NCBI GenBank assembly: GCA_009602735.1
Contig: WELA01002258.1
Location: 210,180-274,179 of the forward strand
Length of the DNA stretch: 64,000 bases
Direction: 5' to 3'
Origin: Mesotaenium endlicherianum
Taxonomy: Eukaryota > Streptophyta > Zygnematophyceae > Zygnematales > Mesotaeniaceae
Part shown: piece by piece, positions 9,845 to 20,169 of the stretch
Numbering within the stretch: position 1 is the stretch's first letter
Layout of the letters: every line of letters begins with the position of its first letter
Program-made: the position numbers and the translations under genes
Notes under the pieces: generated by a model
Told to the model about the DNA's origin: nothing
Databases searched by the model: none
What the model saw: only the letters and a program-made list of their open reading frames with translations

Positions 9845-12800
9845 TTATGGAGGGACTCCAGCGGCCCGAAGGTGGAACCGTGTCAACGCCCCTTTGGCAT
9901 TGGTCAAGTGGTCCTTAAACTCCCAAGTGTCCCCAGAGGCATCGTAACCCTTCCATCGAATGAGGTATTTCATGACATATTTAGACGATCGACGGACCGA
10001 GCGAGCGTCTAAAATCTCATCGACCTCATATTCCTCAGGGTCGCCGTCCCGGACAGCGGGGACCGGTCCCGGTTGGACAGGGAACCGACCTGTGAACAGT
10101 GTATCACCTTTGATGTACGGTTCCAGGAAGGAGACATTAAAGACCGGGTGCCCCTTGTATTCAGCTGACATGTTCAGTTTGTAAGCATTCTGACCGACAC
10201 GACGGACCACCGAATATGGACCGACCCAGACAGGGCCAAGCTTTTTCTTGACCACACCAGGGAGGTACAGGTGCTGAGAATGCAGTTTGACTAAATCCCC
10301 CTTGGAAAATGTCAGTTCCCGACGGTGTTGATTAGCGTATTTTTGTTGGTTTTCTTGGGCCGTGTGCAAGTTTCGTTGGACTTCTGACAGGGTGTCAGCA
10401 AACTCCTGAGTTAACTGGAGGGAGACCGGGTTGTCAATCCCTTCAGGGTGAGTTAAAGATTCCCCTAGCACATCTAGAGGAGACTTAGGGACTCTACCCA
10501 GGCTGAGTTCAAAAGGAGTTTTGCCCGTTGACGCGTGCACCGCACTGTTGACCGCAAACTGAATTTGAGGCAACAGGTCATCCCAATTATCTTGTTTTTG
10601 GTTAATATATGCTCTCAGCACCTCCTGCAGAACTCGGTTAGTTCTTTCAGTCTGCCCATCAGTCTGAGGGTGGTTTGCTGTGCTGAGCAGCTGTTTGACT
10701 CCCATTAACCCCATTAAAGCTCTCCAGAACTTAGAGGTGAATTTTGAGTCTCTGTCTGAGATGATATTAGAAGGGAGCCCATGTTGGCATACTACATGGT
10801 TGTAAAACTGTCTCGCTGTTTCGAGTGCAGTCACTTTGACAGTTGTGGGGATAAAAATGACCATTTTTGTCAGTTTATCCACGACTACCAGTATTGAATC
10901 ATGCCCGTTGGCAGTTCTTGGTAGTGAGACCACCCAGTCCATGGATATAGTTTCCCAGCGTCCCGCTGGGATGGGTAGCGGTTGCAAGAGACCTCCGGGT
11001 GGTGTGTGCCGAGACTTATTTCTCTGACACTGGTCACAGGACTTGACATATTTCAAGACCTCCCGGGGTAACCCCTCCCAATGATAATGTTTTGCCAGTT
11101 TGCCAACAGTTTTGGCCTGCCCCAAATGTCCACCCAGGAGACTGTCATGAGCTTGACTCAGTAAGAGAGACCTTATTTCCAAATTATTAGGAATGACCAG
11201 CTTCAGCCTGCCTGAAGTGGTTTCAGTCACCCAGACCCCTCCCTTGAGCTTATACCCGAGTGCAGTAGCACGACACACACCAGTAGTGGGGCTGGGCTCA
11301 AATGTTGGGTCAGAAAGGTAGGCTTTCCTAAGTTGTTCAAGGAAGGACTTTTTCACCTTTAGTGAAGTGAGTGCACACAGGACTTTATCTACAGCATGCT
11401 GACTAAAGTTCCTTTCTTGCAAGTCAGGTCTTCTAGAGAGTGCATCAGCAGGATTCAACTTCCCTGGTTTGTAGTCGATCTGGACTTGGAACTGCTCCAG
11501 CATCTGGCTCCAGCGGTTCTCCCTCCTCGACAGCTTGGACTTCTTCTGAAAGTGGGTCAGAGCTAGATGATCTGTAATCACCTTAAAAGCTTTACCATGT
11601 AAGTATGCTCTCCACTGTTTGAGTACATGAATGATAGCTAGCAGCTCTTTATCATGCACTGAGTAATTAATCTCCGCTGGATTAAATTTCATAGACTCAT
11701 ACAACACAGGATGCCACTCCTGCCGTACCTTACCATCCTTTGTGGTTTTGTCAGCAGGCTGCAACAAAATAGCACCCATGGCAAAATCAGAGGCATCAGT
11801 AACCACCTGCACCGGTTTGCTGGGGTCATACACGGCTAGCACTGGGGCAGAACAAAGGGCATCTTTAAGGGTCTGGAAGGCAGCCTGCTGCTCTTCCCCC
11901 CACACATACCCGATGTCTTTCTTAGTAAGGTCAGTCAGTTTACTGGCCTTTGTGGAATAATTCTCAATAAATCTCCTATAGTAGTTAGCCAACCCGAGGA
12001 AGGATCTAACTTCAGAGACAGACTGTGGTACTGGCCAGTCCCTTATGGTCTGGACTTTCTTAGGATCCACACTGATGCCCTCTTTACTGACAACGTGGCC
12101 TAAGAATTCAATACTTTCCTTAAAGAAATCACACTTGCTCATTTTAGCATACAAGTGATTTTTCCGCAGAGTGTCCAGCACTTTCTTTAAGTGTTCAGTG
12201 TGCTGAGCTTCATCTTTAGAGAAAATTAAAATATCATCCAGGAAAACTTGCACAAACTTATCCAAATAAGGTCTGAAAATGTCATTCATAGCACCCATAA
12301 AGGTAGCAGGAGCATTAGTCAGTCCAAATGGCATCACGTTGAACTCATAGTGTCCATAACGTGTGCGGAAAGCAGTCTTGTGTTCATCCCCCTCAGCAAT
12401 TCTGATTTGATGATAACCACTCTTGAGATCTATCTTACTGAACACCTTAGCGCCAGACAGGGTATCAAGCAAGTCCTCGATTCTGGGTAAAGCATACTTG
12501 TTCTTTACTGTAATTCTGTTCAGGGCTCTGTAATCCACACACATCCGCATACTGCCATCCTTTTTCTTAACAAATAGGATAGGTGCGCCGTACGGTGATT
12601 TACTGGGAGAAATGTAACCATTTTCCTCCAGCTCTGCAATCTGTGTTTTCAACTCCTCGCTCTCCAAATAAGACAAGCCATAAGTGCGTTGCCAGGGTGG
12701 CTGGCTACCAGGTAATAGATCAATCCTATGATCTACTTCCCTTTTAGGGGGTAGTCCTGGAGGCATGTTAAACACATCAGTGTACTGAGCAACAATTTTT

Positions 12801-13648
12801 GCAGCAGTAGGGTGCTCCGGAGGGCTTACCTTTTTCTCAACCACTTCTTCAGGTTGAGGAGGTACCTCTCTTAGCAGCAGACAGAACATTCTGTCTTCCT
12901 TCTGGTTCCAGCTTTTGACGAACTCCATTGCATTCAGCAACTTGCATCCTTCTGGAAGCCTCTTCTTTTCCTTCATTTGCCATCCACACAGGACAAGAGG
13001 AAGAGCACTGGTGGGTGCCAAGTCAGTCTGCCCATCACTGGCTCCTCTCACTTTAACTGTACCTCTGCTCCAACACACTTCAGCTTGATGTCTATTAAGC
13101 CAGGACCTGCCTAGCACGAGATCATAAAAGCCAGTGTTGAGTACCTCAAATGTAAGCGTTTCAGTTAGAACTGCAATGCCAGAACCTAACTGGACCTCAA
13201 TAGGCTTGGTTATAACTCCTCCCGGGATACTTGAGGCATCTCCAAGGAATATTTTTCTATTCCCTTGGGTGACAGTAGGCAGCCTTAGCCGCTTAACTAA
13301 GTCCTTGTGAATAAAAGTATGTGACGCCCCTCCGTCAACAAATGCCCTCACCTTCCTACCTGCAATCATGCAATGCAGTAGGATAGGGGGGACTGTCTTT
13401 TCCTGACTTTCGCATTGTTCTCCTGACGTAGCAAAGAAATGTTGGACATCAGGTGGAACAAGAGCATCCAGAGTGTGCACTCTCTGGACGTCTATATTAC
13501 TGATGGTCTCCTTTATCTGTTTGTCAGGCATGCATAGTGAATCCAGTTCAGCAGGACCCATAATACCTGCTACGAGGGCAGCTAGTGACGACTCACTATC
13601 TCTAGCATCCTCACAGTCAGTAGACTGGATTACTGACTGTTGCTGTCT
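9845..13648 (-). CDS. pol: Pol polyprotein of element B (protease, RT, RNase H, integrase, chromodomain)
   Basis: The frame is open from within gag to the stop at 9845. The first ATG is at 13561 (1,238 residues from there), but translation probably enters by -1 frameshift at 13648. Counting from that ATG: aspartic protease with VDGGAS at about 75-80; reverse transcriptase about 260-440 with [12 protein letters not shown] and the catalytic FLDD near 440; RNase H with [16 protein letters not shown]; integrase zinc region with H...H...C-x2-C (SCDQCQRNK); integrase DDE core with [22 protein letters not shown] and [10 protein letters not shown] at about 875-970; and a chromodomain at about 1180-1230 with [17 protein letters not shown]. 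The pieces are in Ty3/gypsy order, integrase after RNase H. Catalytic residues appear intact, so it may be functional or only recently dead. Confidence 0.95.
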   Translation of the reverse strand, partial: RQQQSVIQSTDCEDARDSESSLAALVAGIMGPAELDSLCMPDKQIKETISNIDVQRVHTLDALVPPDVQHFFATSGEQCESQEKTVPPILLHCMIAGRKVRAFVDGGASHTFIHKDLVKRLRLPTVTQGNRKIFLGDASSIPGGVITKPIEVQLGSGIAVLTETLTFEVLNTGFYDLVLGRSWLNRHQAEVCWSRGTVKVRGASDGQTDLAPTSALPLVLCGWQMKEKKRLPEGCKLLNAMEFVKSWNQKEDRMFCLLLREVPPQPEEVVEKKVSPPEHPTAAKIVAQYTDVFNMPPGLPPKREVDHRIDLLPGSQPPWQRTYGLSYLESEELKTQIAELEENGYISPSKSPYGAPILFVKKKDGSMRMCVDYRALNRITVKNKYALPRIEDLLDTLSGAKVFSKIDLKSGYHQIRIAEGDEHKTAFRTRYGHYEFNVMPFGLTNAPATFMGAMNDIFRPYLDKFVQVFLDDILIFSKDEAQHTEHLKKVLDTLRKNHLYAKMSKCDFFKESIEFLGHVVSKEGISVDPKKVQTIRDWPVPQSVSEVRSFLGLANYYRRFIENYSTKASKLTDLTKKDIGYVWGEEQQAAFQTLKDALCSAPVLAVYDPSKPVQVVTDASDFAMGAILLQPADKTTKDGKVRQEWHPVLYESMKFNPAEINYSVHDKELLAIIHVLKQWRAYLHGKAFKVITDHLALTHFQKKSKLSRRENRWSQMLEQFQVQIDYKPGKLNPADALSRRPDLQERNFSQHAVDKVLCALTSLKVKKSFLEQLRKAYLSDPTFEPSPTTGVCRATALGYKLKGGVWVTETTSGRLKLVIPNNLEIRSLLLSQAHDSLLGGHLGQAKTVGKLAKHYHWEGLPREVLKYVKSCDQCQRNKSRHTPPGGLLQPLPIPAGRWETISMDWVVSLPRTANGHDSILVVVDKLTKMVIFIPTTVKVTALETARQFYNHVVCQHGLPSNIISDRDSKFTSKFWRALMGLMGVKQLLSTANHPQTDGQTERTNRVLQEVLRAYINQKQDNWDDLLPQIQFAVNSAVHASTGKTPFELSLGRVPKSPLDVLGESLTHPEGIDNPVSLQLTQEFADTLSEVQRNLHTAQENQQKYANQHRRELTFSKGDLVKLHSQHLYLPGVVKKKLGPVWVGPYSVVRRVGQNAYKLNMSAEYKGHPVFNVSFLEPYIKGDTLFTGRFPVQPGPVPAVRDGDPEEYEVDEILDARSVRRSSKYVMKYLIRWKGYDASGDTWEFKDHLTNAKGALTRFHLRAAGVPP

Positions 13649-13654
13649 TTTAAA
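13613..13654 (-). promoter_or_regulatory. Candidate -1 programmed frameshift signal at the gag/pol junction
   Basis: Near the end of gag, in the gag frame on the minus strand, the heptamer T TTA AAA (13654-13648) fits the slippery rule X XXY YYZ. After a 7-nt spacer come ACAGTCAGTA (13640-13631), an 8-nt loop, and its exact reverse complement TACTGACTGT (13622-13613). The pol frame is -1 relative to gag and is open from the heptamer onwards. Slippery site, spacer and hairpin all match the canonical eukaryotic -1 frameshift layout. Confidence 0.8.
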
Positions 13655-15108
13655 GGCTGGTCTTTTCTCTCGACCTTAGGCAGGTGCTTGACCGGACACT
13701 GTTCTCTGTAGTGGCCTTTCTGCTGACAATGGTAGCAAGTAGATTTTGCTGAGGCTGGTCTCGGCTTAGTCCTACCACCACCCCTTCCATAGCCACCTCG
13801 AGAGGGACCACCTCTACCTCTAGACTGAATAGCATTGTACTCATACTCATATTCATCACCCTGATTATCCTCAGCCTGGTCTCCTTCAACTGCATTGTAG
13901 GAACCGTGGGGCTTTTTGACAATCTTAGACACCAAAGCGTTACTCTGGCGCTTGTGATTGAACTGCTGCTGATCCCAGGCGTCAGCATCCTGGATCAAGT
14001 CAGCCAGTTTCTCATACTTTTTCTCAGCAAAATGACCAGAGACCTCGGATTTCAAGCCATACCTGAAGTATGCTATCCTATACCGTTCTGGCAAATCAGG
14101 CTGCTTCATCATGTTCTCTTGGAACTTTTGAGCAAACTCAGCAACTGAAGTGGTCTGCTTCAGTGTCAGGGAGATCATCGCATAGATAGCTTTCTCCTGC
14201 TGGTTGATGACATCAAACTTCTCATGCAACTTCTCGACAAACTCTACCCACGTAGGGTCACCGAGTTGCCGAGCCTTACGCTCTTCCTTCCAGTAAAGCC
14301 ACCAGTCTGCGGCACTGCCTTTCAGTAGCGCACCGGTGTGCCTGACCTTCTCGTAATCTTGCAGTTCTGGGTAGTTCTCCAGCCACTGCTCAACATCCGC
14401 GAGAAACTTGATCAGGTAATATTTTCTGTTTCCCTCAGGATCATAGTCCTGGGGAGGTTTCGGCTTGGGCTTACTAGGCCCTCGGCCACCACCACTAGTG
14501 GTGTGAGACCCCAGTTGGTCTCTGTCCCGGAGTAGGGACATTATGATTCTTTTGTCCTCCTGCTGGGACTGATACATGGTCGCCATTTGCGACTGCATCT
14601 GAACGAACAATGCTCCCAAGTCTACATTTTGGGGTGGTAGATTAGCAAATGCAGCAGCAGCATTGGCATCTACTCGCTGAGTAGTGTCCTCAACAATCCC
14701 TCTTGCTCCTGCAGCAGCAATTCCTGCCGCATTCAGCCGGTCACGTATTTGACCTAGGGGTACATTGAGTTGTACGGCAGGAGGTGGGTTCAGAACATTG
14801 GCCCTTGATGCCATAAGTTCTTCAACAGTGCGCTCGTCAGCTGGCTGTCCTTCCCTCCTTTGTATATCTTCAGCGGCCTTTGCTACTTGTTCAGCTTCTA
14901 GTCTGGCTATCTCCTCCTCAGCTTGCTGAGCTGCGACTGAGGCAATAGCAGCTGCCTCATCTGCAGCCTCCCTAGCTGCAGTATCCGCTACTGCTTCCGA
15001 ATAGGTACGGTTTCCCGCTACATGGCTTTCCGCCTGGTTTTCGACATTCTCGTTATCCTGGTTCTCCATGTCTCGGGAGTTGCTAGTTTGAGACCTTGTC
15101 CTTACCAT
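13630..15108 (-). CDS. gag: Gag polyprotein of element B
   Basis: A 492-residue protein starting [15 protein letters not shown], 22 nt after the primer binding site. An Ala/Glu-rich predicted helical part at about 20-180 is followed by a retrotransposon-Gag capsid-like region with [11 protein letters not shown] and WWLYWKEER, and FAQKFQENM further on. A Gly/Arg-rich linker then leads to one CCHC zinc knuckle, [14 protein letters not shown], near residues 458-471, expected to bind the element RNA. The start is clear because it is the first ATG after the LTR, and E shows the same start (MIRTRSQASNSREME). The stop at 13630 falls inside the frameshift hairpin. Confidence 0.93.
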   Translation of the reverse strand: MVRTRSQTSNSRDMENQDNENVENQAESHVAGNRTYSEAVADTAAREAADEAAAIASVAAQQAEEEIARLEAEQVAKAAEDIQRREGQPADERTVEELMASRANVLNPPPAVQLNVPLGQIRDRLNAAGIAAAGARGIVEDTTQRVDANAAAAFANLPPQNVDLGALFVQMQSQMATMYQSQQEDKRIIMSLLRDRDQLGSHTTSGGGRGPSKPKPKPPQDYDPEGNRKYYLIKFLADVEQWLENYPELQDYEKVRHTGALLKGSAADWWLYWKEERKARQLGDPTWVEFVEKLHEKFDVINQQEKAIYAMISLTLKQTTSVAEFAQKFQENMMKQPDLPERYRIAYFRYGLKSEVSGHFAEKKYEKLADLIQDADAWDQQQFNHKRQSNALVSKIVKKPHGSYNAVEGDQAEDNQGDEYEYEYNAIQSRGRGGPSRGGYGRGGGRTKPRPASAKSTCYHCQQKGHYREQCPVKHLPKVERKDQPLKDSNSQ

Positions 15109-15129
15109 ACAAAGAAGACTGTGATAACT

Positions 15130-15141
15130 GCTCCGATACCA
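15130..15141 (-). promoter_or_regulatory. Primer binding site of element B
   Basis: TGGTATCGGAGC lies one base after the 3' end of the 5' LTR on the minus strand. It differs at one position from TGGTATCAGAGC, the usual site complementary to the 3' end of initiator tRNA-Met in plant LTR retrotransposons. Confidence 0.85.
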
Positions 15142-15142
15142 C

Positions 15143-15863
15143 TGAAATGAATCGACTTACCAAATAGGCGATTAACAATTAATAAAGATCTTTATATCAG
15201 CAAGTAATCTTTATGGTAATTTCCGTTAACTGGTTAAACGGCAAAGGACAATACACTAGCAGTGAATAATACTCGTAAGTCAAATGCGAGTAAACTAGCA
15301 TCAATAATGCAAATCAGTAAACTCATACATAAGCAAGGTTAGAAGACAGTGCGTATCAATGGCTTCTCGCCTTGGATTCAGATCTCTCTCAGTAAGCTGT
15401 ACAAGAGAGTTGGCCTCGTTTCCGAATGCCGAACTCGAGAGCAATGCCTAGCATATGTACATGGAATGAGTTTACTGTTCAACAGTCAGTGCGATGGCAC
15501 CGCCTACCCGGGAGTTAACCACGTTGGTAGGACCTCGGTTAACCAAATCCACTGCCATCTCCCATCATCCCGAATAGCCATCCATCATAGGGATGTCATC
15601 TGGCTATTCATCTAGCATATCGCACTTAGATGCATATCAAGGCAATTCGCTGCTACCGAGTACGGAAGTCAGCTTGCTGTCAAAGAATGTGTCAGCAAGC
15701 TGACTTATATGGACTTTCAGCCTGCTGCTTTCGACTGAGTCAGCAAACTGATAATTATGTAAAGTCCAGCAGACTGACTATTAACTAAAGTTCAGCAGGC
15801 TGAACTTAATTAACTATTATATTTAAATGAATATTATATCGACTAATATACTGATTCATTACA
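15143..15863 (-). repeat. 5' LTR of element B
   Basis: A direct repeat of 7070-7787, 721 bp, from TGTAATGAATC at 15863 to TTCATTTCA at 15143 on the minus strand. Its U3 (about 15665-15815) holds several palindromic copies of TCAGCNNGCTGA-like sequence, including AAGTTCAG-CAGG-CTGAACTT. I could not place a convincing TATA box. Confidence 0.92.
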
Positions 15864-16061
15864 TCTAGCCTTGCCTATGTATGAGTTTACTGATTGCATC
15901 ATTGATGCTAGTTACTTGCATTTGACTTGCTAGTATTGTCCACTGCTAGTGTGTTGTCTTTTGCTGTTTAATCAATCAACAGAAAATCCATAAAAATTAC
16001 TTGCTGATGTAAAGATCTTAATTGATTGTTAATCGCCTATTTGGTAAGTCGATTCATTTCA
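15864..16061 (+). mobile_element. 3' LTR of element A, right portion
   Basis: Starts with the target duplication TCTAG made by element B, continues the plus-strand LTR interrupted at 7069 and ends GATTCATTTCA at 16061. The next base begins gag sequence of element E, so A apparently integrated into or beside E. Confidence 0.85.
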
Positions 16062-16600
16062 ATGATCCTTTTGTCCTCCTCTTGGGATTGATACATGCTC
16101 GCCATTTGCGATTGCATCTGCACAAATAAGGCTCCTAGATCTACATTCTGAGGTGGTAGCCCAGCAAACGCAGCAGCAGCAACATTAGCTCAATTAGTAG
16201 CAGCTTTGGCATTCTCGATTGCTGCCGCTCCGGCTATGCCTGTTGCGCTCGATTGTCTGCGAATTTGAGGAAGAGGTATGACAGTAGGCACAGCAAGAGG
16301 TTGATTGCGGAGATTGGCCCTCTCTGCCATCTGCTCTTCCACAGTCCTTTCGTCAGGGGCCCTCCTGTTTACTGCCTCCTTCACCTCTTTGGCTAAACGC
16401 TCATCCTCAGCCAGCTGGACTGCTAGTGCAGCAAGAGCTGCTGCCTGCTCAGCAGCTTCTCTAGCTCCTGCATCGTGTAGCGTTTCTAAGTAGGTACGGG
16501 GTCCAAAGGCGCGACTTTTGTCTTGCCCTTCTACAATGTTATCATTGTCCTCATCCTCCATTTCCCGAGAGTTGCTAGCTTGAGACCTAGTCCTTATCAT
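16062..16600 (-). pseudogene. Gag N-terminal remnant of element E
   Basis: On the minus strand it begins MIRTRSQASNSREMEDED and follows the N-terminal part of Gag of element B, with indels and a stop near 16190. It still matches element B Gag further on, around the sequence encoding [13 protein letters not shown]. It ends abruptly at 16061-16062 against the LTR end of element A. No frame is open through it. Confidence 0.82.
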
Positions 16601-16633
16601 ACACGACTACTGTGATAACTGCTCCGATACTAC

Positions 16634-17351
16634 TGAAATGAATCGACTTACCAATAGGCGATTGACTCTTAATAAAGATCTTTATATCAGCGAATAATCT
16701 TTATGGTATAGTAACACACTAGCAGTGAGCAATACACGCAAGTCAAATGCAAGTCAACTAGCACTAATAATGCAATCAGTAAACTCATACATAAGCAGGG
16801 CTAGAAGACAGTGCGTATCAATGCCTTCTCGCCTTGGATTCAAATATCTCTCATTAAGCTGTACAAGTAAGTTGGCCTCGTTCTTGAATGCCAAACTCGA
16901 GACCAATACCTAGCATATGTATATGAATGAGTTTATTCTTCAACAGCAAGTGCGATGGCACCGCCTACCCGGGAGTTAACCACGTTGGTAGGACCTCGGG
17001 TAACCAAATCCACAGCCATCTCCCATCATCCCGAATCGCCGTCCACCTTAAGGGTGTCATCTGCCCACTCATCTAGCACACAACACTTAAATGCATCGCT
17101 AGGCAGTTCGCTGCTGCCAAGTACGGCAGCCAGCTGACTGTCAAAGAATGTGTCAGCAAGCTGACACAAGTCAACAGGCTGACCTAATGGACTTCAGCCT
17201 GCTACTCTCGATTGAGTCATTTAAGTAAGTATCAAGTTTCCAGCAGACTTCAATCCAGCAGACTAAATATTAACTATAGTTCAGCAGGCTGAACTAATTT
17301 GCCTGTTATATCTATGAATACTATATCTATCCAATATCCTGATCCATTACA
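16634..17351 (-). mobile_element. 5' LTR of element E
   Basis: 718 bp with the same ends as the LTRs of B (minus strand: TGTAATGGATCAG... to TTCATTTCA) but more diverged. A decayed primer site (TAGTATCGGAGC) and the gag remnant follow on the minus strand. The partner LTR is not in the window. On the right it abuts a piggyBac-like coding fragment. Confidence 0.85.
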
Positions 17352-17352
17352 A

Positions 17353-17532
17353 GTGTGCAGGAGCAAGCTTTATGACCTAGGCCATGAGAAGAGTAAGGTG
17401 AGGCCTAGCTATTGGTGCGCAATGTGTGGAGTAGCGTTTTGCCCCGCGCCTTGCTTTGAGGAGTACCATACCAACAGGCACATAGCACATGTAGATAGTG
17501 GCCCCTACAGGTTGAGTAGCAATAACAAGTAG
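17353..17532 (+). pseudogene. C-terminal cysteine-rich fragment of a piggyBac-type transposase
   Basis: An open 59-codon stretch with the pattern C-x15-C-x2-C...C-x3-C-F-x3-Y-H-T: WCAMCGVAFCPAPCFEEYHT. This is characteristic of the C-terminal zinc-binding tail of piggyBac-family (DDE_Tnp_1_7) transposases. It ends in TAG. The catalytic part is absent because the LTR of element E cuts in immediately upstream. Assignment is from motif memory, not from a search. Confidence 0.65.
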
Positions 17533-17984
17533 GACTGTAGAGCAGAGGAACTGCAACAAAAACATATATGAAAGACATGGTGCTTCATAAGCAGTGCAGC
17601 ATCATGTGTGCAAAGCTGTCAATTCTGCAATATTTTGCAAATAATAATTTGTTTTTCATCATTTTCATTGATTATTTTTATCTCAATATTTTTCTGTAAG
17701 TAAAGTAGCACCTTATTTTCAAGCTCCAATTTACAGATTACTATTTGCATGTGTCAAAGTTGGCTCTATTTGCTCGTTTCTTGTTACTGTACACACTTTG
17801 TACGGAAAGTACACCTTACCTTTCCAAAAATTGCGGGCCACATGGCAAGTGCAATACTTTGTGATGTAAGCTCTCTTATGGTCAATCACACATAGTCATA
17901 GCTTCACTGGGTTATTTCAATATAGTGTGACTTAGGTGGTGCATTATTGGACCATATATGGTCTTTTCCTCGAGAGATCTATTA
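17533..17984. other. AT-rich stretch between piggyBac fragment and copy D
   Basis: No coding region or LTR end seen. It may be the 3' untranslated part of the piggyBac-like element, but no inverted terminal repeat or TTAA target pair could be established. Confidence 0.3.
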
Positions 17985-18117
17985 AGTTGGAGGGAGTGTA
18001 ACACATCCCCGTCGAGCACAACTTAAATTTACATAAGCACTTCTGCACACTCGACTGCCCTCACAACTCACTTTACATTTTGCATCGCTACTCCCTTACA
18101 CTCAAAACTTTACTCAG

Positions 18118-18241
18118 GTAATATCGGGTGTATGTGGGTTTTGCACTTGGGAACACTCTGGTTATTGCGCTTACTTGATGCTATACTCGATACGCATATG
18201 CCTGGAATTACACTAATACACATGTGTATGCGTGTGAGCAG
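18118..18241 (+). other. Intron-like leader segment before the accessory ORF (copy D)
   Basis: ACTCAG|GTAATATCGG begins and GTGTGAGCAG|G ends this 124-nt segment, one base before ATG at 18243. That is the same arrangement as in element B. Sequence inside the segment differs from A and B while the borders remain splice-like. Confidence 0.5.
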
Positions 18242-18242
18242 G

Positions 18243-19937
18243 ATGCCTACCAACCAGAAAGAAGACAGGAAGCGCAAGGCTGAACTGGCTCAAAGGGAGC
18301 TAGAACGACATCGCCAGGAGATTGCTCGGACATCCCTCTCGAGAAGGGAAGAAGAACGAGCTCGTTGACAACAAGAGGAGCAGAGGAAAAAGGAACAAGA
18401 GAAAGCCGAGGAGGCCAGATTGAGGAAAGAACAGGAGTATGCTGCTGAAGCAGAAGGACTCAGTAAATTGGAGGAAGAAAGGTTGAGGAAGGCTGAGGAG
18501 GCCAAGAGGTAGGAGTGGGCTACTTACAGGTATACTGTGGTGGGCCATAATTTTAGTAAACTTAAGGCAGCTTTACTGGTCGCTCAGGAGATCAACAAGG
18601 ACACTGAGTTGAAAGTGCTCCAGAAGGAAGGGGAAGGGGCCCTAGACAAGTATATTGAGACTTACACGGGTCTAGTCCTCTACGAAGATTATGCCAACAT
18701 GGTGGGATACACAGAGGATGAGGCAGCAGCTCTGGCCCTTGATGGAGAGTCTACACCAGTCCAGGTGCCTTGCATAGCAGGCAGCCACAGGGTTATCAGG
18801 ATGGTGTCTACGGAGGCAGACAGCTTCAAGGATGTCAAGCACTATCATATGCTGAGTCCATTCTACGTTGAGGTGGAGAGAAAAAGCTGGAAATATCAGG
18901 CCAAGGAGACAGGCCAGCAGATGTTTGCCCCCCACTGCTTCCCTTGCCCATTGACCAAGACGGAGCATGGACTTAAGAGTACTACCAACACCCCACAGAC
19001 TGGAGATGGATGACCATCACCAACAAGAAGCAGGAGTGCGAGCCAGCCCACCCCGACAATTTCCATCATGATTTGGATGAATTCCTCATCCTACCTCCTC
19101 GTATTGCCCCTTGGGATCCCAGGCTCAACCATTGCCTCTCCAACATGAGCTCCTGGATGAAGAATTACGGGAAGCGGGGGCGGGATTATTTGTCCAAGGG
19201 GAAGCACGCTTTTGTCAAATGGGCAAAGAATGAAGGGCGAATAGAGCTCAGCAAGCTGTGGGTTCAGCAACCCCCAAAGAGATCCAAAAAGGGGCAATCA
19301 GTTGACTACTCTAGAATTGCTAGGAAGTTAATTGACATGGCGGATGCCACCCCAACCCTCTCAGAAGAGGAGGATGAAGAAGAGGAGGAACAGGAACAGG
19401 AACAGGAACAGGAACAGGTACTAGGAGAGGCCTCTATTTTTGGAAGAGCACAGGCACAGGAGGTAGCTGAGAAGGTACCGTCTCCAGGGAGGCGAGATAA
19501 ATGGGTGGTAACACCAACAGTGAAGCCCACTTCACCTCCACACAGAGACCCTCTAGCCCTCTAACTCAAGTCTTCGAGGAGGAGGAGCTTACTGTTCTGG
19601 GCAGCAGACCTACACGTCGATCTCTTGATGACAAGACAGCCGGGAGGGCAGCCAGAGAAGTTGCCAGGAGTGTGGCGGCAACCCCCTCAACTATAGCAAT
19701 GCTGCTCTTGCCAATGTGTTCTAGCATCCTATGAAACTCTCAATTTATGTGGGGGTCAGCACACAGGTTGCTGAGGAAAGGACAGGAGTTTTGCTGCAGG
19801 CCCCCAGGGGTCCTTCCTTAGCGGAAGTAGGGGTGTTTAGGAGGCCAACTGAGAGGGTTAGAGGACTGTCAATAGAATCCAGGTCCAGGTCTAGGTCTTA
19901 ATCTCCTGATCCTAGGGCTCCAGGAACATCTCTCTAA
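18243..19937 (+). pseudogene. Broken accessory ORF, copy D
   Basis: Begins MPTNQKEDRKRKAELAQRE and is colinear with the accessory ORF of element B through the coiled coil, the central block (MFAPHCFPCPL; WDPRLNHCLSNMS), an acidic run with EQEQEQEQEQ near 19385-19420, and a C-terminal Arg/Ser part. Stops near 18366 and 18510 and a frameshift near 18975-19010 break it. Conservation is strongest in the central block, supporting that as the folded domain. Confidence 0.8.
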
Positions 19938-20169
19938 TGTTAGTAAACCATCCTTTCGTCAACCTTGCTGGAGGTCTCTTTGTTTGCATTGCACAATGGC
20001 AGTGGGCTGAGGGTGGAGGTGACAGCTTGCTGTTACTAATGATCCCCACAGCTAGGCAGCAATGTTGAAGCAAGAGGCAGTGGTAGGAAGATCAGTACTG
20101 TGAGCCTAATGGACTCTTGAAGTTCATAGTTATTGTTGTCAAGGCGACAATAAGTTAAGTTGGAGGGAT

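Larger units (their letters stand above)
7070..15863 (-). mobile_element. Element B: nearly intact Ty3/gypsy chromovirus-like retrotransposon with accessory ORF
   Basis: An 8.8-kb element on the minus strand, flanked by the 5-bp direct repeat TCTAG (7065-7069 and 15864-15868) and inserted in the 3' LTR of element A. Minus-strand order is 5' LTR (15863-15143), primer binding site, gag (15108-13630), frameshift signal, pol (to 9845), internal polypurine-like tract, intron-like leader, accessory ORF (9577-7901), polypurine tract (7800-7788), and 3' LTR (7787-7070). Its LTRs look very similar, with small differences including a length of 718 versus 721 bp. All three reading frames are open, so it is much younger than A. 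Protease, RT, RNase H, integrase and chromodomain are in standard Ty3/gypsy order. Confidence 0.95.

Noticed and set aside
11742-12490. Plus-strand ORFs of 70-80 codons within element B
   Set aside because: They are antisense shadows of the pol gene, with no independent features.
15190-15200. TATAAAG near the end of the LTR of element B as a TATA box
   Set aside because: It lies only about 50 bp from the 3' end of the LTR, leaving almost no room for R and U5.
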